Positions 34,781-39,868 of a stretch of 39,868 bases of DNA are shown piece after piece. The notes beneath the pieces are model-generated. The model did no database searches and was not told the DNA's origin. It was given only the letters and a program-made list of their open reading frames with translations. Source of the stretch: Nitrospina sp. (GTDB taxonomy: Bacteria > Nitrospinota > Nitrospinia > Nitrospinales > Nitrospinaceae); the NCBI GenBank assembly GCA_020430445.1, contig JAGQJZ010000018.1:1-39868 (forward strand), given 5' to 3'. Numbering within the stretch: position 1 is the stretch's first letter; every line of letters begins with the position of its first letter. A program made the translations under genes and the position numbers.

Positions 34781-35074
34781 CTACTTGATTTTCTTTTTTC
34801 CCGGTTTGATTTCCAGAAGGTCCTGTCCCGCTTCGCGGCTGTCCTTGTCTTCGACCCAGCTGATTTTGACCGACACTTTGACTTCCTTGTTTTTGCGCCG
34901 GGCTTTGACCGACAGGTTCAGCAGGCCGTGCGGTTCCAGAATCAGTTTCTTTTTACGGGTGCCGAACAGGATGCGGCCGTTTTCGAATCCGTCCAGCAAC
35001 GCCTGCAGGTAGTTCCGGATGGACTCGGTGTCCTGAATGGACTCGTGGCGGAACTCATCATCCATAGAAGCCAT
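34781..35074 (-). CDS. Amphi-Trp domain protein 2 (basic tail)
   Basis: A 97-residue paralogue of the other amphi-Trp protein: amphipathic helix SIRNYLQALLDGFENGRILF, then LILEPHGLLNLSVKARRK and KVSVKISWVED with W73. It ends in a basic tail (EIKPGKKKIK), in contrast to the acidic tail of paralogue 1. GGGAGAGGT lies just before the ATG. It is 120 bases after the PHP-family gene and its stop codon abuts the start of the PhoU-kinase fusion. Function unknown. Confidence 0.83.
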   Translation of the reverse strand: MASMDDEFRHESIQDTESIRNYLQALLDGFENGRILFGTRKKKLILEPHGLLNLSVKARRKNKEVKVSVKISWVEDKDSREAGQDLLEIKPGKKKIK

Positions 35075-35194
35075 ACCTCTCCCTTCGTTGTAAAGCGCAC
35101 CCCGGCACCGGGGAAAAGCAAAGCTTTCCCCTTCCCCTGCCAGAGGGCTTTTTGCAAATTGGAATTTTAGAACCTAATCCGTCAGGACATCGGC

Positions 35195-36397
35195 CTAGTT
35201 GAGCCGTGCCACATATTCTTCGATCAGCTTGCCGCGGTCGGTGTTGGCCACGATGAGGCTCTTTCGAATCGCCAGGTCGTCCCACGCCGGCTGGTAGCCC
35301 ACCTCGCGGCTGACCTTTTCGCGGTTCTGGCACTGCGGCTCCTTGATCTTCTCGCTCAGATGGCAGTCGTCGCCCATGAAGATCAGGATCGGCCGCTGGC
35401 CGCGCAAATGAGTTTTATTTTTCTGATTGACCACGTTGATCAGAAATTCGGTGAATTCCTGTGACTGGGGATTCCACACCTCGATGCCATCGACATCGTA
35501 TTCCGCCAGCAGGATCGGCCAGAACTGTTCGGGATGCGGGATGACGATGCCGCCGCCGAGCATCCGCGTCTCTTCTATGAATTCCTCGATGGAATAAAAG
35601 TAATCCGGACTGAAATGCTTTTTAACGATCTTCTTCACCTTCTGGATCAGGAACTGAGCCCGTTTGATCAGGCGCTCGTCGTAGAACTCCAGCAACTGGT
35701 CGAAATAGTTTGCCAGCAGTTTGTTCTTGATATGGTCCTGTGGCGTCACCGATTCGTGTTCGAGCAGGAGTTTTTCCAGCTTCCGCGTGTACACCTTGAC
35801 GAAACGCAGCAGGTCCTCGTCGGCTCCGTAGAGCTTGCCCGCTTCCTGCAGCCGGTGGTCGAGGTTGGGATCGACGATGGAATGGATCAATTCGAACAAC
35901 TGACTGGAACGGTAGCGCAGGGTGTGCTTCAGCATGGACTTGAGCACATCGGCCTTTTCCACCTTTGAGTTTTCGAAATGCAGGAGGATTTGCACCTTGC
36001 GGTTGAACGGCTTGGCGAAGCAGTCCACCTCGACACCCGTATGTTTACCGTCGTAGCAGTTGAGAATATTATGATTGGTCGGAATGATCAGTTCGCGCGA
36101 CTTGTTCGGGAACATGGTGTTGACCCGTTCGCGGATCAATTCCATGGGAATGAATTCGGGATGCCAGTGCATCGCCACCACCGTGTCCTGCCGCGAGTAA
36201 GTTTTTTTGGGGACCCGGATGCGCTCCTGCTGTATTTCCGTCAGGTCGATGGTGGTGATCCGGCGGTAGGACTGATAGTCCCACTCGGTCAGGTCCTCTG
36301 AAATGTTTTCAGGAATTTCCAAAGGGCGCGTTTTGTTTTCCTGCGCCGGTTCCAGCTTCAGGAACTGGAGGTCGGATGAGTCTTCTGCGATTTTCAT
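35195..36397 (-). CDS. PHP-family metal-dependent phosphoesterase-like protein, first gene of the GAK-type operon
   Basis: A 400-residue protein with PHP-type metal-ligand motifs in the right order: AMHWHPEF (H77, H79), IIPTNHN, GVEVDCF, VIPHPEQFWP (H288), GIEVWNPQ and FMGDDCHLSEK (D344, H346). PHP domains hydrolyse phosphate esters or anhydrides with two or three metals. The central ~130 residues between GVEVDCF and VIPHPEQ are a helical insertion (VYTRKLEKLLLEHESVTPQD) not usual in small PHP enzymes. GGGAG precedes the ATG at seven bases. It opens the operon, so it may remove phosphates placed by the kinases downstream. Substrate unknown. Confidence 0.82.
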   Translation of the reverse strand: MKIAEDSSDLQFLKLEPAQENKTRPLEIPENISEDLTEWDYQSYRRITTIDLTEIQQERIRVPKKTYSRQDTVVAMHWHPEFIPMELIRERVNTMFPNKSRELIIPTNHNILNCYDGKHTGVEVDCFAKPFNRKVQILLHFENSKVEKADVLKSMLKHTLRYRSSQLFELIHSIVDPNLDHRLQEAGKLYGADEDLLRFVKVYTRKLEKLLLEHESVTPQDHIKNKLLANYFDQLLEFYDERLIKRAQFLIQKVKKIVKKHFSPDYFYSIEEFIEETRMLGGGIVIPHPEQFWPILLAEYDVDGIEVWNPQSQEFTEFLINVVNQKNKTHLRGQRPILIFMGDDCHLSEKIKEPQCQNREKVSREVGYQPAWDDLAIRKSLIVANTDRGKLIEEYVARLN

Positions 36398-37329
36398 GGG
36401 AAAACTCCCGGAAAGGTTTTGTCAGGTGAAATTGTTGCGGAGGGCAATTCCATAAAGGTACACGTTGCTCACTTTTAAAATCCGGCAAGACCGGTTGGCG
36501 TGGTGCAGATGGTTTATTATGGCGAAATTCAAAGATTAAAAAGTTAGGAACGTATTTGTTTTTGATTAGGGCGGAATTCCGCCGCAATCACGCGGACATG
36601 CCATTGCCATGGAAAGAAAAAAAGGCGGGGAAGACGTGAGCCGGGAAAACGCCAACCCCGGAAATAAATGCCTGATCACAACCGTCTCATTCCAGTATAA
36701 CGCTGGGCAAATCCATTCGGGTAGAAAAAACAATCCCGTGCTTTTTCCTGCTGTGCAGGAGGACAAGAGGGATTTCCGGACGGGCGGTGTGCGGACAATG
36801 CCGATTCTTCTGGAAAAAATATGGGAAGAATCAATCCGTGCGACCCCCCCCAAGGGACCTTGCGGGATTCGCGGACACGATTTCAACTTCTTGACCGGTA
36901 TTCCCAACGAGAACTTCGCATAACGCGGAAAAACCTTCGAGGCCTCTGGCGCTCAGTATGACGCCGCAGTGTTTGATTGTCATTCTGAGGGGCTTAAGAC
37001 CCGAAGAATCTCGCGCTGGACGTTCGCTTTTGATTTTTGCAAAGCTCTTATTGCCACCGGCCAAACTTCACCCGGCTCAGCCGGGGATTCGAAAGATTCT
37101 CCGCGAAAAAACAACCCTGCCCGCGCCCGGGACTGAGCCTGATACCGGGAAATATGTTGAAAATTTTTCCATCCCGTTTTTACACCTCCCGCTTTTCGAT
37201 CTGCGCGGATAAAAATTTGAGATTTAATGGCAAACAGGATTCGAGAGGACTAAATTTATTTAGAGACTAAAAGTGGAGGGGGTGATTGGCTTAGCAAGCG
37301 ATTTTTGCTTTCATTTCATGAGGTCTGTT
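36398..37329. other. 932-base intergenic region with no supported gene
   Basis: This region separates the GAK-type operon (leftward) from the rightward HDO-like gene and must hold both promoters. It contains a 14-bp perfect palindrome GGCGGAATTCCGCC at 36570-36583 and the second MITE-like element at 36907-37056. Two longer open frames (36609-36923 plus, 36566-36907 minus) overlap each other, have no ribosome sites and no family resemblance. No tRNA or riboswitch was recognised. Confidence 0.6.
36907..37056. mobile_element. MITE-like non-autonomous element, copy 2 (short form)
   Basis: About 150 bp with ends matching copy 1. The left end GAGAACTTCGCATAACG with GGAAAAACCTTCGAGG agrees with 5600-5633 of copy 1 at roughly three quarters of positions. 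The right end (37028-37056) reads TGATTTTTGCAAAGCTCT against TGACTTTTGCAAAGGTCT in copy 1. The ends are inverted repeats of each other (AAGAGCTTTGCAAAA type). The interior is different and shorter. No transposase frame is present. Confidence 0.6.
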
Positions 37330-38163
37330 ATGGAAAAAGACAACCCCGAGTTTCTCCAATTCTGGGAAACCGTTCAAACGCGTATCCACAGCCACCCCGT
37401 CATCGTCGACAACACTTACTGCCAGTGGTTCAGCGAAGGCAATTTCAATCAATCCCAACTGATCGATCTGTTCGAACAATTCGCGGTTTTTTCAAAATGG
37501 TTCCTGCTGGTGCAGATGATGCGTCTTTTGAACGCAGGCGACCTGGATTCGGAAACGCACGCGCGTTACATTCTGGCCAATGAACTGGGAGTCGGGATCA
37601 AGCCGGACGGCACCACGGAGGACCAGCCCTTCCACACTTCCTGGGCGCATATCAATTGGTTGCGGAATACCGCCCAACCCCTGGGATTGGACGGCCAGCG
37701 GCTCGGCAGTTGGGAAACCGCGTCCCTTTCCACACGAAAATTCATCAAAGGCCTGGAAGAAACCTACGGCAACCGGGACAGCGAGGTGGGCCGCGGCGCC
37801 AGTTACGCCATCGAAACCTGGGCGGCATGGGGCATCGGCAAGGGGCCGGAAGAGGAATCCCACAACTTCTGGAAACAGTTGATCCTCGGGCTGGAAGCCT
37901 ACAACCGGAGGTTGGAGCAAAATAAAATTCCGTTGGACTTTTTTGAATTCCATTTCCAAAGTGAAAAAGGGCACGGCGACAACGTGCTCGAGGAATTGAA
38001 AGAAGCTTTTTATAACCCCGGATTCCGGGCGGAAACGTTTCTGCGCGCAGGGGAGAAAGCGCTGAACGCCATTCACATTTTCTGGCTTGGACTGAACGCC
38101 AGCCGAATGAGTTCGGCGGAAGCAGAACAGCCGTTCCACCAGGCCGCCGGACTCTGGACCTGA
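37330..38163 (+). CDS. Heme-oxygenase-like (TENA/PqqC/HDO superfamily) iron-containing protein
   Basis: A 277-residue all-helical protein of the heme-oxygenase-like superfamily. Candidate metal ligands occur in HARYILANELGVG (E85), FHTSWAHINWL (H102, H107), SYAIETWAAWG (E162) and FFEFHFQSEKGHGDN (H208, H215). This arrangement resembles HDO diiron oxidases/oxygenases more than the cofactorless PqqC. The ATG at 37330 is chosen because TGAGG lies six bases upstream; a GTG 19 codons earlier has no ribosome site. The reaction is unknown. It is convergent with the 2-keto acid decarboxylase and shares its terminator. Confidence 0.8.
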   Translation: MEKDNPEFLQFWETVQTRIHSHPVIVDNTYCQWFSEGNFNQSQLIDLFEQFAVFSKWFLLVQMMRLLNAGDLDSETHARYILANELGVGIKPDGTTEDQPFHTSWAHINWLRNTAQPLGLDGQRLGSWETASLSTRKFIKGLEETYGNRDSEVGRGASYAIETWAAWGIGKGPEEESHNFWKQLILGLEAYNRRLEQNKIPLDFFEFHFQSEKGHGDNVLEELKEAFYNPGFRAETFLRAGEKALNAIHIFWLGLNASRMSSAEAEQPFHQAAGLWT

Positions 38164-38174
38164 TCTTAAAATCC

Positions 38175-38207
38175 AAAACCGCCGGGGAATTTTCCGGCGG
38201 TTTTTTC
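38175..38207. terminator. Bidirectional terminator between the HDO-like and decarboxylase genes
   Basis: AAAACCGCCGG (38175-38185) pairs with CCGGCGGTTTT (38194-38204) around an eight-base loop. It is followed by T residues on the plus strand and flanked by A residues that become a U tract on the minus-strand transcript. It lies between two convergent stop codons, so it can serve both genes. Confidence 0.93.
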
Positions 38208-38214
38208 TTTTCCG

Positions 38215-39867
38215 TTAACTGGTTTTCCGGATCCTGCGTCCGATCTCCTCCGCCAGTCGCCGCATGCCACGCGAAGACTCCGTCACCACGGCATCGATCA
38301 CGTACATTGCTTCCGGGTCCGCCAGCGCGTTATCCAGCGCGGTTTGAAACTCCACATACGTTCCGGCCTGAAACGATTTTCCGTACTGGATCATGCGGCA
38401 CACGGCGCCGTAATCCCAGTTGGCGATATCGTTGAACTCCCCATCGAGGATGACGCGCTCGGTCTCGTAGCCGCCGTTGTTGATGACGATGACGATGGGC
38501 GTTAGCCCCAGTTTTTTGTAGGTGGAAAGCTCGGTTCCCGTCATCTGGAACGCGCCGTCACCGACGAGGATCAGGGGACGGACCTCCGGCGACGCGCAGT
38601 TGACACCGAGGGCCGCCGGCACGGCAAAGCCCATGGTCGTGTAATACGCCGAAGCGAAGAACGCCGTTTTGTCCGGCACCTGCAGTTCGGCGGCGGCAAA
38701 CAGGCAGTCGCCCGTGTCGCAGATCACGGCCAGGTCGGGCGTGAGTTTCTCGTTGAGAAGGCGGATGATGCCGGTCGTCGTCAGGGCGTTTGCCTCGTCC
38801 GTGCCATGGCCGTTGTTGTGGTCGGGAGATTCCGCACGCAAGCTCCAGCGGTTTTCCATGGACCTCAATTCGGCGGCAAGGCCGAGCACGTAATCCTTCA
38901 GCGTGATTCCGGGAAACTTGTGATGCTTGATCGTCACCTCGCCCTGGTTGACCTGGATCATGCGGTTGATGTCCAGCTTGGCCGTGTACATGCCGAGGTT
39001 GATGTCGGTGAACATCACGCCCAGTGCCAGCACCAGATCCGAATCTTCAATCACCGCCCGAGCGTTCTCGGACCCCACCATCCCCTGGTAGACTCCCTGA
39101 TACAGAGGGTTGCGTTCGTGGAATACCGTTTTCCCCATGATGGTGGCCGCCACCGGCAGCCGCGCGCTTTCCGCCAAACGAACCAGATCGTTCTGCACGT
39201 TGTAGCGGTGCAGCTGCACACCGGCGAGAATGACCGGTGACCGGGCGTTCTTCAACAATGCGACCGATTCCGCCAGGGCTTCTTTCAGGGTCGCCGGATC
39301 GCTTGACGGGTACTGGCAAAGGGGTTCGTGATTCGATTGCGGATCGATTTCACAGTCGATCATGTCCCGGGGCAGTTCCAGGTAGCCGGGCTTCTTTTGA
39401 ATCCAGACCTGTTCGATCACCTCGTCGATGCACCGGGCGGCGTTTTGAACGTTCTGGATGGAAGCCGCCGCGCAGGTGAAGTTTTCAAATATTTTCCTCT
39501 GCGCGTCCTTTTCGCCGAAAGAATGGTGGATCATGGAATGATCCCGCCGTTCCTGCACTCCGGGAGCCCCGCTGATCACCAGCACGGGAGACGATTCCGC
39601 GTTGGCTCCGGCGATCGGATTGACCGTACTCAGGGCTCCAACACCGTGCGTGACCAGCACCACGCCCAGTCCGTTGTGCCGGCGCGCGTACCCGTCCGCC
39701 GCGAACCCGGCGGTGTCTTCCCGGGTGGTGCCGATGAAGGCGATTTTGTGCTCGCCTTCCAGCAACTGGCAGAATTTGAGACTGAAGTCACCCGGAACCC
39801 CGAACACATGGCGGACTCCCAGTTCATAGAGCCGCTGTATCAAATACGTTCCGATGGTGGACGTCAT
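38215..39867 (-). CDS. Thiamine-diphosphate 2-keto acid decarboxylase (pyruvate/indolepyruvate decarboxylase family)
   Basis: A 550-residue ThDP enzyme converting a 2-keto acid to an aldehyde and CO2. The start MTSTIGTYLIQRLYELGVRH is typical of the family, although the window ends one base beyond the ATG and its ribosome site cannot be seen. Catalytic residues are E50 (TREDTAGFAADGYARR) and the H114-H115 pair (SMIHHSFGEKD), both as in yeast pyruvate decarboxylase. The ThDP/Mg motif begins at VGDGAFQMTGTELS (D437) and ends with the NNGGYETERVI segment, whose Glu is the active-site acid. Substrate preference (pyruvate, indolepyruvate, branched-chain) cannot be fixed from the sequence. Confidence 0.93.
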   Translation of the reverse strand: MTSTIGTYLIQRLYELGVRHVFGVPGDFSLKFCQLLEGEHKIAFIGTTREDTAGFAADGYARRHNGLGVVLVTHGVGALSTVNPIAGANAESSPVLVISGAPGVQERRDHSMIHHSFGEKDAQRKIFENFTCAAASIQNVQNAARCIDEVIEQVWIQKKPGYLELPRDMIDCEIDPQSNHEPLCQYPSSDPATLKEALAESVALLKNARSPVILAGVQLHRYNVQNDLVRLAESARLPVAATIMGKTVFHERNPLYQGVYQGMVGSENARAVIEDSDLVLALGVMFTDINLGMYTAKLDINRMIQVNQGEVTIKHHKFPGITLKDYVLGLAAELRSMENRWSLRAESPDHNNGHGTDEANALTTTGIIRLLNEKLTPDLAVICDTGDCLFAAAELQVPDKTAFFASAYYTTMGFAVPAALGVNCASPEVRPLILVGDGAFQMTGTELSTYKKLGLTPIVIVINNGGYETERVILDGEFNDIANWDYGAVCRMIQYGKSFQAGTYVEFQTALDNALADPEAMYVIDAVVTESSRGMRRLAEEIGRRIRKTS

Positions 39868-39868
39868 G

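Noticed and set aside
36566-36923. Two overlapping open frames of 104 and 113 codons on opposite strands
   Set aside because: Neither has a ribosome site or family resemblance. The plus frame runs into the MITE-like element at its 3' end.

Overview
The window reads as chromosomal DNA of a motile Gram-negative bacterium: flagellar hook genes, a diheme periplasmic peroxidase with a signal peptide, an outer-membrane beta-barrel protein, and many PAS, cNMP-binding, GGDEF/EAL and CHASE2 signalling proteins. The GC-rich base composition and this gene mix would suit Nitrospinota or a deltaproteobacterium-like lineage. That is an inference, because the window holds no rRNA or other taxonomic marker. 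I saw no tRNA, rRNA, CRISPR array or complete insertion sequence.

Layout. 1-2323: end of a flagellar hook operon (fliK C-terminus, flgD, flgE) closed by a strong terminator. 2358-5559: a soluble tandem-PAS chemoreceptor (minus), a DUF115/MptE-like protein (plus) and a MarR regulator (minus). 5560-5965: a MITE-like inverted-repeat element. 5966-10567: a YdeP-type molybdopterin oxidoreductase and an OxyR with both redox cysteines (minus), divergent from a diheme cytochrome c peroxidase (plus), with a candidate OxyR box between them. 10715-12512: an M23 endopeptidase and a zinc-ribbon membrane protein.

12755-23114 looks like one signalling module. A CHASE2 adenylate cyclase with a C-terminal TPR is followed in its operon by a hybrid histidine kinase with an N-terminal cNMP-binding domain. 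Divergent from the cyclase is a cNMP-PAS-GGDEF-EAL protein. Next come a secreted FecR-domain protein behind a consensus sigma-54 promoter and a TPR/beta-barrel outer-membrane protein. The inferred logic is envelope state to CHASE2 to cAMP to phosphorelay plus c-di-GMP turnover.

36397 down to 23147 is an eleven-gene run on the minus strand. Its first half is a GAK-type cluster (ATP-grasp, amphi-Trp, HprK-related kinase): PHP-family protein, amphi-Trp protein 2, PhoU-kinase fusion, ATP-grasp enzyme, HprK-related kinase B, amphi-Trp protein 1. It continues with a phosphomannomutase/phosphoglucomutase, a large unrecognised protein whose frame seems to begin at a non-standard codon, phosphatidylserine decarboxylase, an Lgt-like membrane protein and a glycosyltransferase. 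Short gaps and overlaps suggest co-expression. The biochemical role of such clusters is, as far as I know, not established, so this is the best candidate for an undescribed system.

36398-37329 is a long intergenic region with a second MITE-like element. The window ends with a heme-oxygenase-like diiron-type protein (plus) and a convergent thiamine-diphosphate 2-keto acid decarboxylase (minus) sharing a bidirectional terminator.
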